Below are positions 54,101 to 64,000 of a DNA stretch of 64,000 nt, in pieces. A program made the translations under genes and the position numbers. The DNA lies in assembly GCF_032854445.1 (NCBI RefSeq), contig NC_088305.1:1369001-1433000 (forward strand), read 5' to 3'. The notes below the pieces were generated by a model. It saw only the letters and a list, made by a program, of their open reading frames with translations, searched no databases and was not told the origin of the DNA. Within the stretch, counting starts at the first letter, position 1, and every line of letters begins with the position of its first letter. Source of the DNA: Liolophura sinensis (taxonomy: Eukaryota > Mollusca > Polyplacophora > Chitonida > Chitonidae).

Positions 54101-57100
54101 TATTTGAAAATAATGTCATCAGTGAATATAGTAAGAAGACGGCCTAGACTAGCTTAGCTCGCCCAATTTGGGCTTTTGACAGCTATCAACAGCAACGTCA
54201 CCACTTAACTTCCAAACTCACCACTTGGGCCTTAAAAAAGCTGTACTTTGAAGCTATTTATAAACGCCAAGAAGAAAGCTGAGAACCTTTCCTGTGCTTT
54301 TATACGTTAATCATATCCTAAACCCAACATTAACAAATAAGACCTAAATTTTCCAAGTATCCTTTGAAGTGAAAGAAAGCTGAAATAGGAAGTAAGCTTC
54401 ATCATACAGACAACTGAAAACTATAAGCAAAAATATTTTTTTTTAAGAAGTATTGAAAGAGACTCAAATATTGAAATACTATGGTTGGTATTATGAGCCA
54501 CACTGTATCCAGGAACTCGGACGTCACATCACCCTTTTTTCCTGATGGTAGAGGAGGGAATATTTTACTCATCAGAAAAAAGTAGTTATTCCAACATTCA
54601 ATGTCGTGATTAGAGTTGGATTCAATTCCTGCTTTGTCAGAGTTCCTAACCTCTGATTGTATGGTTAATACAACCTACGAACTCAAATATATGAGCGCCT
54701 TTAACTCTTTTCACAAAAATCTAAAAAATGAAAGCATGTTAATGCATAGTATGCTGTGGTTTATTTAGTGATGTGATATTTAGATGTCTTTCCCTTTAAG
54801 CTTTTTCCAGAACATTTTTTTCGGAACAAAATGTGTACACAGAACAAAAAAGGAGATAGTCCCATGCCAGAATCCACCAGTGTCATGTCCTTCCCATAAT
54901 TTCTGCGCTCCTGTCACTTACTTTATGGTTGAGTCTATCATTAATGGCCACACTGACAAGGTCTGAGGCGTATTTGGAAGAACTGTAGGGCTCTGACCTG
55001 TCAAGGGAAACATCAAATGACAGTTAAATACATGCAAGTCAGTGAATCTTCTTAAAGTCAAACTATGATTTAATGTAGGTATACAAGCCGAAGTTTTCAC
55101 TGTCCTGGCCAGAGGTTGACTCCGCACTGGCCTGCTGGATCACCCAGCAATGTCTTGGTATTGACATGTGCTGTTGGTGCCTGACTCAGCCGCCTGCTGG
55201 ATCACCCAGCAATCTCTTGGTATTGACATGTGCTGTTGGTGCCTGACTCAGCCGCCTGCTGGATCACCCAGTAATCTCTTGGTATTGACATGTGCCGTTG
55301 GTGTCTGACTCAGCCGCCTGCTGGATCACCCAGCAATGTCTTGGTATTGACATGTGCTGTTGTTGCCTGACTCCACACCCGCCTGCTGGATCACCCAGCA
55401 ATGTCTTGGTATTGACATATGCTGTTGGTGCCTGACTCCACACTCGCCTGCTGGATCACCCAGCAATCTCTTGGTATTGACATGTGCTGTTGGTGCCTGA
55501 CTCAGCCGCCTGCTGAATCACCCAGCAATGTCTTGGTATTGACATGTGCTGTTGGTGTCTGACTCAGCCGCCTGCTGGATCACCCAGCAATGTCTTGGTA
55601 CTGACATGTGCTGTTGGTGCCTGACTCAGCCGCCTGCTGGATCACCCAGCAATCTCTTGGTATTGACATGTGCTGTTGGTGTCTGACTCAGCCGCCTGCT
55701 GGATCACTCAGCAATGTCTTGGTATTGACATGTGCTGTTGGTGCCTGACTCAGCCGCCTGCTGGATCACCCAGCAATGTCTTGGTACTGACATGTGCTGT
55801 TGGTGCCTGACTCAGCCGCCTGCTGGATCACCCAGCAATGTCTTGGTATTGACATGTGCTGTTGGTGTCTGACTCAGCCGCCTGCTGGATCACCCAGCAA
55901 TGTCTTGGTATTGATATGTGCTGTTGGTGTCTGACTCAGCTGCCTGCTGGATCACCCAGCAATGTCTTGGTATTGACATGCGCTGTTGGTGCCTGACTCA
56001 GCCGCCTGCTGGATCACCCAGCAATCTCTTGGTGAGTGAGTGAGTGCTTGGGGTTTAACGTCGTACTCAACAATTTTTCAGTCATATGACGACGAAGGAA
56101 TCATTAGGGTGCATGCACGTGTAATGTGCCTCCTTGTTGCAGGACGGATTTCCACCGCTCTTTTATTTAGTGCTGCATCACTGAGACGACTTACCGAAGG
56201 CAAGTAAGCCGTCCCGCCCGAGCCATTATACTGATACGGGTCAACCAGTCGTTGCACTATCCCCTTCATGCTGAACGCCAAGCGAGGAAGTTACAACTTC
56301 CTCTTTTAAAGTCTTAGGTGTGACTCGACCAAGGATTGATCCTGGATCTACCGCTCCCGAAGCGGACGCTCTACCAACTGTGCTATCCGGGCCGGTACAA
56401 TCTCTTGGTATTGACATGTGCTGTTGGTGCCTGACTCAGCCGCCTGCTGGATCACCCAGCAATGTCTTGGTACTGACATGTGCTGTTGGTGCCTGACTCA
56501 GCCGCCTGCTGGATCACCCAACAATGTCTTGGTATTGACATGTGCTGTTGGTGCCTGACTCCACACCCGCCTGCTGGATCACCCAGCAATCTCTTGGTAT
56601 TGACATGTGCTGTTGGTGCTTGACTCCGCACCGGCCTGCTGGATCACCCAGCAATGTCTTGGTATTGACATGTGCTGTTGGTGCCTGACTCAGTCGCCTG
56701 CTGGATCACCCAGCAATGTCTTGGTATTGACATGTGCTGTTGGTGCCTGACTCAGCCGCCTGCTGGATCACCCAGCAATGTCTTGGTATTGACATGTGCT
56801 GTTGGTGCCTGACTCAGCCGCCTGCTGGATCTCTCAGCAATGTCTTGGTACTGACATGTGCTGTTGGTGCCTGACTCAGCCTCCTGCTGGATCACCCAGC
56901 AATGTCTTGGTATTGACATGTGCTGTTGGTGTCTGACTCAGCCGCCTGCTGGATCACCCAGCAATGTCTTGGTACTGACATGTGCTGTTGGTGCCTGACT
57001 CAGCCGCCTGTCGGATCACCCAGCAATGTCTTGGTACTGACATGTGCTGTTGGTGCCTGACTCAGCCGCCTGCTGGATCACCCAGCAATGTCTTGGTATT

Positions 57101-60100
57101 GACATGTGCTGTTGGTGCCTGACTCAGCCGCCTGCTAGATCACCCAGCAATCTCTTGGTATTGACATGTGCTGTTGGTACTTTTGGCTCCCGGATCATGA
57201 AGCGATCTTAGACTTAAGTAAAAATTTCAATCAACTTACCCAGAATTTATGTGAAGCAATATTTTGCCCTTGTTATGCAAGAAATAACAAATTTAAAGTG
57301 ATATGAAATTTTGACTTGAGTCTAAGGTTGCTTCGTGATCCTAGAGCCAGACCCATTTCTGTGCGAACAAAAAACAAACAAAACAGGTGACACAGGTGAG
57401 TCCTAAGACTCCTGTGTTCGATTCTGGGTTAATGAAGCTTCAATCAAAAAAATGATCTTAAACATAGAGCAATAACTGACCCTATACTCAATTGTCTTAA
57501 TGTTCTACACTATATTCCCACTTTACTCCAGACATCATCACTTAAGCATACAAAGTCACTCTTATGATTAAAATCTCTTTGAGCATCCAGTTAGATTCAA
57601 GATTTAATTCAATTCTCTTCAGCTCACCCATGTTGATGTTGAATATCATTTGCATCAAATGACCCCTTCTTGGCGTTGCTGGACGATGTCCAGATGATTT
57701 GCGTAGACTGCTGCTCACTGTTTCCTCCCATGATTCCCTCAAGCTCTTTTATCTGATACACAAACATGTAAATGTGAAACAAACAAACAACCATTATCTG
57801 AAAAAGCACCGACAAATTATGAACTCCATTTCTTCCATTTGGTCACTGGTCTCACTAGGAACCTTCTTGTGTCAAACCTGCAATCATCATTCTTACCAAG
57901 AACCTTCTTATGTCAAACCAACAATCAGTAGTCTGACCAAGAACCTTCTTATGTCAAACCAGCAATCATTACTCTGACCAAGAACATCCACATATCAAAC
58001 CAGCAATCATTAGTCTGACCAAGAACCTTCTTATGTCAAACCAGCAATCATTAGTCTGAAAAACAACCTTCTCGTGTCAAACCAGCAAGCATTAGTCTGT
58101 CTAAGAATTTTTTTGTGTCAAACCAGCAGTCATTAGTCTGGCTAAGAGTCTTCTTGTGTCAAACCAGTGATCAGTAGTCTGACTAAAGTTGCTTCTTCAT
58201 AACCAGTCAGGCCAATTATAGAACCTGCGCAAAACTTCAATACACATGTTCGCAATATAAAACAATGACATCAGTTTACTCCTTAAACAAAATGTATTAC
58301 ATATACAAACTGACGCTCAATAAATAAAAGTGACTATCAAAAAAAAAATTCAATAATTTCCGAATACTGTGAATTCACGCTTACATTTCACATTGTTGTT
58401 AGGTTGAAGCTACGTGTAGAAGTCAAATGTGGCATACTCTTTCATGTATTATGCATTAACTGAAAAGTGACACTTGTCATTACCAAAAATACATTAGTTA
58501 AATACATTAATTATCTTAAGAAATTTTATAGATTATGGTCATAACTTCCTTGCCTTACACTAAGCTTACTTTTTTCACTCAGCCAAAACTTCATTATCAT
58601 GACTGCGCAGTTACCGTACTCACAAGTATGAAATGGCCAAAGAGATTTGTTGCAAAGATTTTGGTCAATCCATCAGGACTCGTCCCATCTACCTGTCTTA
58701 ATAAGCCTTCTCCAGTTGCGAACATATGGATGCATTTCCTGTTGGGAAAAATACACAATAACATCATAAATTTATTTTTACTTATTTATTCAGCTATTTA
58801 TTTGTCAAAAATTAAGCTGCCTATTTGGACCAATGCTCCTATTTTACTTCATTTAAATATCTGTCAGGTTGCTGGCTACTTTTCCAGGGGTAGTCTTCTA
58901 AAAAGATAACTTACGCCCTTCTTATACATGTGCACGATGAGAGTTAGTTTTTGGGTGAAAGGTTTGTAAAATATATTTTATCTCGATACAGACTCCAAAT
59001 TGGTCTATACATTTTTTCTGAACTCAATTTGATAACAAAGTCAATTTTTGAGTTTTGGTCTGTAAAATTTGGGCTTCTTTAAATCCCTGAACACATGGTT
59101 AAGTTCACCAGTGACTTGCCAAAAGCCAGTGGTATACACCAGTAATGTTTTCCTCCACCAATGACAACGAATGATTATGACTTGATGCCACATCAGCAAT
59201 TATCCAGCCATGTCGAGGAGACCAATAAAAATGACTTGTCCTGAATATTAAGTGAAATAATACTGAGTATAGCAAAATGCAACAACCACTAAAAAGCCAA
59301 TTCAAATTCTTGCGTCTAGACACTTATTAATGGCTTTAAACTTACAACCTACGATTTGGATTTATATCCTGCCTGATGTATGATTCAAGCCAGTACATTA
59401 CTACTGTAATCCATCTTCCCACTAACTAATGACAATACAGAATGATCAAAACTTGAAGTAAGGGAGGAACATTTTGGTGATATATAGTGACATGGTTTTA
59501 CCTTGAGAAGAGATCCTGCCAGAAGTTGGACCAGTTCACCGTAGACACGGGCATTATACCAGCGTTGAGGTAAACATAGTCTAAATGTTCGTACCTGAAG
59601 CAGACAGGTATAGCAATTAAATATAGACTGTATATCTCTTGATTCTTTCTTATACATCACTATACAATATACATACCTGTCTTGGCAAAACCCGGACCTC
59701 TAATACATGTATAGACTGTGGTTCAAATAAATGCTTACTTGTTCTGAACACAAGCATAGGAAATGTGGTCACTGTGAGTTCAAGTCCAGCTCATGCTGGC
59801 ATCCTCTCCAGCTATACGTGTGAAGTTCTGCCAGCAACCTGCGGATGGCTACGGCTTTGCCCAGTGTCCTCCCATCATAATGTTGGCCGCCGTCTGACAT
59901 TTCAGACAAATAAAACTTCCTTGAGTACACCAATCAAATAAATAAATCAGTATAGGAAAGAGCAAAATGTATTCTATGACACTGGAGGTGAGGAATATCC
60001 ATAATATTTTACTTTTTTGTGTCATCTGGAAATCAGTCTAAACAGTAAAATGACAACATTTCTAAATACAGATCTAAAAGACAAAAGCAAAGATGTTAAT

Positions 60101-63033
60101 CGCTAAATCGTTTCTAATTTTTTTTGTTACCTCAGAATATAATTCTGAACTAATCAAAGAGTGCAGAAAATGAATTTGTTACAATTTTTGGCCCCTCACC
60201 GGTTCAGTCACCACAGCGCTTCACCATTAAACTGCAGAAAATAAGCCATAGGCCTTTTCCCTATGTCTGGAGTCAATCTGTTTGAAATGCTAAAGCTTTC
60301 ATTCATTTTGTTTGACTCGATCTGCACAGCAACCTAATGACCATAATATCCTTACGACTATGGAAAATCCCCAAATCAAAATACAAGTGCATTATGAAAG
60401 GTCACCATATTCACTTCCAGGAATTACCATTTACATGTAGTCTAGTGGTTGAAACGTGGACTCCTAACCCAGAGATCTCTGGCTCAAATCCCTAGCTCGT
60501 AAGCCCTGTCAGACCTATGTACACAAATCTACATGTATTTCAACTCTGAAATTCTGATGTATCACTCACAGTTTTTCGCCACAATATGGCTGAAAATGCC
60601 CATGTGGTGTTAAACCACATTAGTGATTCATTTTCAGCTTCTTACCACATCAATATTAAAGGAAAAATAACATACTTTCCTCTGATCTCAACGGCAGCCT
60701 TGTGCACTGACTGTAAACAGCTGGTGTCCAGGATGACTAGGCTGATGTCCGAGCCAGGGTGCGACAGTCGCAGTGCAGACACTGCCGCTTCACCACGTAC
60801 CTTGCTGCGACAGGCCAGACACAGGCGTAGGTTAGCATGTGTTGTCAACAGCCTCACACACAAAGTCAGGCCTATGCCTCTGTAACACAAATAACCAACA
60901 GAACTTATGCTGCGCACAGTACCCAAAAATTTTCCCACAAGAGTTAACATAATCCACCTCCTCCTCCCGCCAATGAAAAAAATGACTAAATTTATAAAAA
61001 CAATACGAGTACTGAGAGTTATTTTATTTACTTATTTGATACGTGTTTTACGCCATACTCAAGAATATTTCACTTATACGATGACGGCCAGCATTATGGT
61101 GGGTGGAAACCGGGCACAGCTAAATAGCATATGCAGGTACACATGATTTTCCTCGACAACACTTCTCTCCCTAACATCGCAGCTAAATGACTTGCTATTA
61201 AAATCCTTAAATTCACTATTTCCAAAGTTTGATTTAAATGGATACAGAGCTGACACTGACTGGCTGACAATGGCAGTTTTAAAAAGCATACTCTATATTT
61301 TTGTGATGTGCAACATCACAAGAAATTCAAAGTAAGCCAAACCACACACACTGGGAAACTCAAAAGCACTGCCATGTTGTCAATTTTAAGTAATCAGACT
61401 TTGTTTCTATAACCCAGCAACGCAGCTGTTTCCGCTTGTATGTGCTTAGCCTTGGGGTATTAGTGACATGACATAATGTTTCCTGATGCTCTGACATCGC
61501 ACATGTCATGGTCTCATAGGAATTCCTGATTAAATGCTGCTTTATACAAACAATTTATACAAACATGTCAAAAAAAAAGTGTCTGTGCCCGTTAAAGTGA
61601 GCATAAAGCCTGCCACTATGTACACATCGAAAAAATGATATAGGACACAGTTATCACAGAAAAATATGTAAAAACTTCTATAAAGTTTTAAAAGCCGAAG
61701 AGATGAAGTTAAGTCTTGGGGATATGGCACTGCCTGACAATTCATTCTGAGTAGCAATGTTGTAGAAGCCCTTATGAGCTTGGCCAATCACTAACAATGA
61801 AAGCGTCACGTGATAATTGGCTATCACATCAAAAAACCTATTGGCTCTCGATTGTCAGTGTTGTTTCTTACAATGGATAGAAAGATGTGGATACAATAAA
61901 TTGGATTTTGCGGTTAAACTGATGAATTCTGGACCACACATTTATCAGTAGGGAACTGATAAACTGATGTCACAATGCGTACACGATGGGCAGGATACTG
62001 CAGTAACTTGTCGGGCTAAAGTGGCAAAAAATCTGCCTCAGGAGAGTCATTGCTGGAAGAAAATTGTTGTGACTTTGCATTATTTTTCCTTATCAAAAGT
62101 CAGTTTTATTACAAAAATATCCTCCCAAAATCTGAATGAAAGAGTCCGTTATCAGTCAGAAGGTCCTGCTATGTTTGGTAAATTACCTTAAGTCAATACA
62201 GCCAGTTTGGCAAAATGCTTACATCTATGTGGGACGAGGATTGGCAGAGCTGCTAACACAATAACATCGCCCAGACCCGCAATCGAAATTTCAATTTTTT
62301 TTATGCATTCTGCTGTATTTCGAGCCGCTGTTTCAGAATCTGCTTTTATTTTTTGCCTATCTTTGCAACATTGTTGCCCAAGTCATGCTCTTCTCATAAT
62401 ATGCCAAGAACATCTGAGCTAAGATCAATAGTTTCCTCACTGGACGCGTTTAAATGACAACACCGCTTTTTAAAAATTTTTTATAAGACATAGATGTTAA
62501 TCCCACTGCTTTAATATGGAGTTAGATGGCAACTGCACTAGGTTTATGGTATTAGACTTAATGCTTTCTGCTGCACTGTCTGGGATTTCCCAAAACGGTT
62601 GTGCGATTACACATAGGGGCCTACATGTAGCTATGCTGTCTTCTATTTGATAGCATTGAATGATAACTACAACAACAAACGACGTGGACCCCAGCCGAAA
62701 CTTCTTTGCAGTTCTATTTTAATTATTTCTCTACCTTGTGTTTACCTTCAAATTTGAAGTTTACGATTTATGTCGCTATCAACTCTATGGGACTAGAAAC
62801 AAGACGCACACTCAACAGAGCTATGCATGTTGTTGTTGTCATGGACGGCGGGTGTCAACAACTGATGACTAAACTGATCTGTTTACACTCCACTGATAAT
62901 GATATACAACAACTGTAGAGGGAGGTAGATCGTGAGAAGACGAATGGATCAACGTCGACATTTTTACATACAGCACCAAGATTTTAACTCACGCATTTCC
63001 CCCTGTCACCAAAGCTACTTTCTCCACCGCCAT
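51162..63033 (-). CDS. HSD17B7: 3-keto-steroid reductase / 17-beta-hydroxysteroid dehydrogenase type 7, ten exons, complete
   Basis: Exons in transcript order: 62993-63033, 60676-60879, 59502-59594, 58624-58738, 57628-57752, 54922-54997, 53811-53915, 52942-52998, 51980-52078, 51162-51257 (TAG stop). All introns are GT..AG and the phases agree, giving 1011 nt and 336 residues; the human protein, as I recall it, is 341. Seen: N-terminal TGGNAGIG (about residues 11-18) for NAD(P)H binding, CLACR in the next strand, YLNAGIM (90-96), IIWTSSS (170-176) and YSSSK (197-201), the short-chain dehydrogenase catalytic Tyr and Lys. A hydrophobic stretch [16 protein letters not shown] near residues 238-253 fits the membrane association of this family. 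Family knowledge: the enzyme acts at the ER, reducing the C3 ketone of sterol intermediates after C4 demethylation; the vertebrate enzyme also reduces estrone. The start is the only ATG that gives the Rossmann motif in frame across intron 1. The C-terminal exon ends in a serine run. Introns hold minisatellites and SINEs. Confidence 0.93.
54464..54692. mobile_element. MITE-like hairpin element A, diverged copy in HSD17B7 intron 6 (right segment)
   Basis: Counterpart of 7964-8193 within intron 53916-54921 of the complete gene. Confidence 0.6.
55125..57185 (+). repeat. 62-bp minisatellite, about 27 units, in HSD17B7 intron 5
   Basis: Unit tgactcagccgcctgctgga, then tcacccagcaatgtcttggt, attgacatgtgctgttggtg and cc. 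Each unit has a short hairpin (tgctgg, 5-base loop, ccagca). Some units read tgactccacacccgcctgc. The array is interrupted by a SINE at 56034-56397. Confidence 0.94.
56034..56397 (-). mobile_element. tRNA-derived SINE inserted in the 62-bp array
   Basis: On the minus strand it begins with a tRNA-like head: ggatagcacagttggtagag (A box region) and a B-box-like ggatcaatccttggtcgagt. A conserved body follows (gcaacaaggaggcacattac, tcgtcgtcatatgactg), and it ends in a (CACT)n tail. Target-site duplication caatctcttggt is seen at 56022-56033 and 56398-56409, proving insertion into a minisatellite unit. The left segment has no insert. Confidence 0.88.
57850..58195 (+). repeat. 41-bp tandem repeat in HSD17B7 intron 4
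   Basis: About 8 copies of ccaagaaccttcttatgtca followed by aaccagcaatcattagtctg. Two diverged units at about 9640-9705 are the remnant in the left segment. Confidence 0.85.
59100..59185 (+). mobile_element. SINE family 5 fragment in HSD17B7 intron 3 region
   Basis: Contains cagtgacttgccaaaagcca and gttttcctccaccaatgac; truncated 3' end. Confidence 0.45.
59775..59950 (+). mobile_element. SINE family 1, HSD17B7 intron 2
   Basis: B-box-like gagttcaagtccagctcatg, body gccagcaacctgcggatggc and tcccatcataatgttggccg, tail caccaatcaaataaataaat. The head is partly kept. Confidence 0.8.
60428..60625 (+). mobile_element. tRNA-derived SINE (family 3) in HSD17B7 intron 2
   Basis: The head gtagtctagtggttgaaacg (A box) and ggctcaaatccc (B box) are well kept. 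The 3' part cacaatatggctgaaaatgc and ccatgtggtgttaaaccaca is a body I associate with mollusc SINEs. The 3' end lies about 50 bp from the exon 2 donor at 60675. Confidence 0.75.
61020..61130 (-). mobile_element. SINE family 1 fragment, HSD17B7 intron 1
   Basis: Plus-strand reading: ttatttgatacgtgttttac, gccatactcaagaatatttc, agcattatggtgggtggaaa. Confidence 0.8.
61131..62992 (-). other. HSD17B7 intron 1 (distal part), no other gene seen
   Basis: Intron 1 spans 60880-62992. Apart from the SINE at 61020-61130, only short chance frames are present. Confidence 0.55.
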
Positions 63034-63439
63034 GCTTGCCGAATGGTGTGATATTCTAAAAATAGACCCCGACACTTTAAACGGATTTGATTGGACGGAA
63101 TAGAAGCGCGCCTGTTGGTACGGTATGGAAGCTCGTTGGCAACAATTTTTATTCACATAATTCAAGTCAGAGCCTCTAAAACAGCTGCCAACCTCGCTGC
63201 TCTAATAAACACGCGGCGGCGTACGGCAGGTGTAATTATAGTCCGAAAACCTGACGCTAAGGACAACATAGTGTTCTTGTTGGGGTTGTGACAATAATAT
63301 ATGTTGCCCGTGGACTAGTAAATGGCCTAAAGTTTCGTCCCAAAGAGTGTATTTTAGAGGCAAATACGTGTCATCAAACACATTACCTAATTTACTGTTT
63401 TGTGCCAGTGGGAATACAATGTTGTCGGTCATATGTCTG

Positions 63440-63640
63440 GATTTTTTTTTTTTTTTGATTGGTGTTTTACGCCGTACTCAAGAATATTTCACTTATACGA
63501 CGGCGGCCAGCATTATGGTGGGTGGAAACCGGGCAGAGCCCGGAGGAAACCCACGACCATCCGCAGGTTGCTGGCAGACCTTCCCACTTACGGCCGGAGA
63601 GAAAGCCAGCATGACATATGTCTGGAGGCTGGGATTTGGA
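63440..63640 (-). mobile_element. SINE family 1, upstream of HSD17B7
   Basis: Plus-strand reading starts with a T tract, then gattggtgttttacgccgta, ctcaagaatatttcacttat, agcattatggtgggtggaaa and cgaccatccgcaggttgctg. It is the least diverged body in the window. It lies about 400 bp upstream of the HSD17B7 start codon. Confidence 0.82.
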
Positions 63641-64000
63641 TATGTTACATGTACATTACTTGTATCACTATTCATACAGCATTAAGGACTTGTTAGAAAA
63701 TCAAAGCTACTCTAAATTAGCCAAATAAAACTGTTGACAGGCAAATACACAATCAGTTCCTTTTCTTTTTCTTTTTTCTCCTTTTGGTTGACCTAGCTAA
63801 CCGTAGTTTTTGTAATTACTTTTCGTGACCTTTAACCTCGCACGTTCTCCCGTATTTACACTCGTACCTTACTGTGTACTAATACTGTAGCCATGCTGAA
63901 TCAAGATACGAGTGAGGACACGTTGTTGACAGTTCTGTGTTATGTGTGTGTTCGTCGCGGTGTTCACTTTAAAACTTGTAGTTAATTTTAGTTGTTTGCA
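63641..64000. other. No gene seen at the right edge
   Basis: About 600 bp upstream of the HSD17B7 start. An ATG in ccatgctgaatcaagatacg near 63890 on the plus strand could begin a neighbouring gene, but nothing supports it. Confidence 0.3.

Larger units (their letters stand above)
46103..57841. repeat. Long duplicated segment, right copy
   Basis: Partner of 1-9398 in direct orientation, about 46.1 kb downstream. It contains the 3' flank and exons 5-10 of the complete HSD17B7 gene; exons 1-4 lie beyond the duplicated part. Confidence 0.95.

Noticed and set aside
60428-60500. Genuine tRNA gene
   Set aside because: Good A and B boxes but followed by a SINE body; no convincing 3' acceptor strand.

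Overview
This window is animal nuclear DNA, most likely from a lophotrochozoan and probably a mollusc. Two genes are split into short exons with GT..AG introns. Several tRNA-derived SINE families of a kind I associate with mollusc genomes recur on both strands. By my estimate about 40% of the window is minisatellite arrays. A 200-base run of N at 23218-23417 shows it comes from a scaffolded assembly. The organism call is an inference; no species marker was seen.

Two genes can be rebuilt exon by exon. (1) An HSD17B7-type 3-keto-steroid reductase lies on the minus strand at 51162-63033. It has ten exons that join in frame to 336 codons, with a TGGNAGIG cofactor motif, an NAG motif and a YSSSK active site. 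(2) A prolyl aminopeptidase (proline iminopeptidase, Pip) lies on the plus strand at 24982-42540. It has seven exons and about 317 codons, with GGSWGS, GRYD and GGHT carrying the Ser/Asp/His triad. A one-base break in exon 1 disturbs its reading frame.

The left edge (1 to about 9400, with scattered similarity to about 9700) repeats 46103 to about 57841. It carries only exons 5-10 of the HSD17B7 gene. These six exons are open and differ from the complete copy at 9 of 558 bases, mostly silently. This is either a true partial duplication or an unmerged haplotype.

From 9.4 to 13.3 kb there is a 33-bp minisatellite running straight into a disabled carbohydrate sulfotransferase (10.5-11.6 kb), then an endonuclease-only fragment of a non-LTR retrotransposon on the minus strand. 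From 13.3 to 20.9 kb there is a 48-bp array of about 158 units with internal segment duplications. From 20.9 to 24.9 kb there are SINEs, small repeats and the assembly gap.

The Pip gene is built around minisatellites: a 64-bp array in intron 1, a G-rich 21-bp array in intron 3, a 51-bp array in intron 5, and a 78-bp array of about 115 units filling intron 6. The intron 6 unit is the best find here. Each unit is the last 51 bases of exon 6, including the catalytic Asp codon and the 5' splice site, plus the first 27 bases of the intron. The intron is therefore a tandem array of exon-end/splice-donor copies. Two more arrays (31-33 bp and 38 bp) follow the gene.

Many long open frames in this window are by-products of arrays whose period is a multiple of three and are not annotated as genes.
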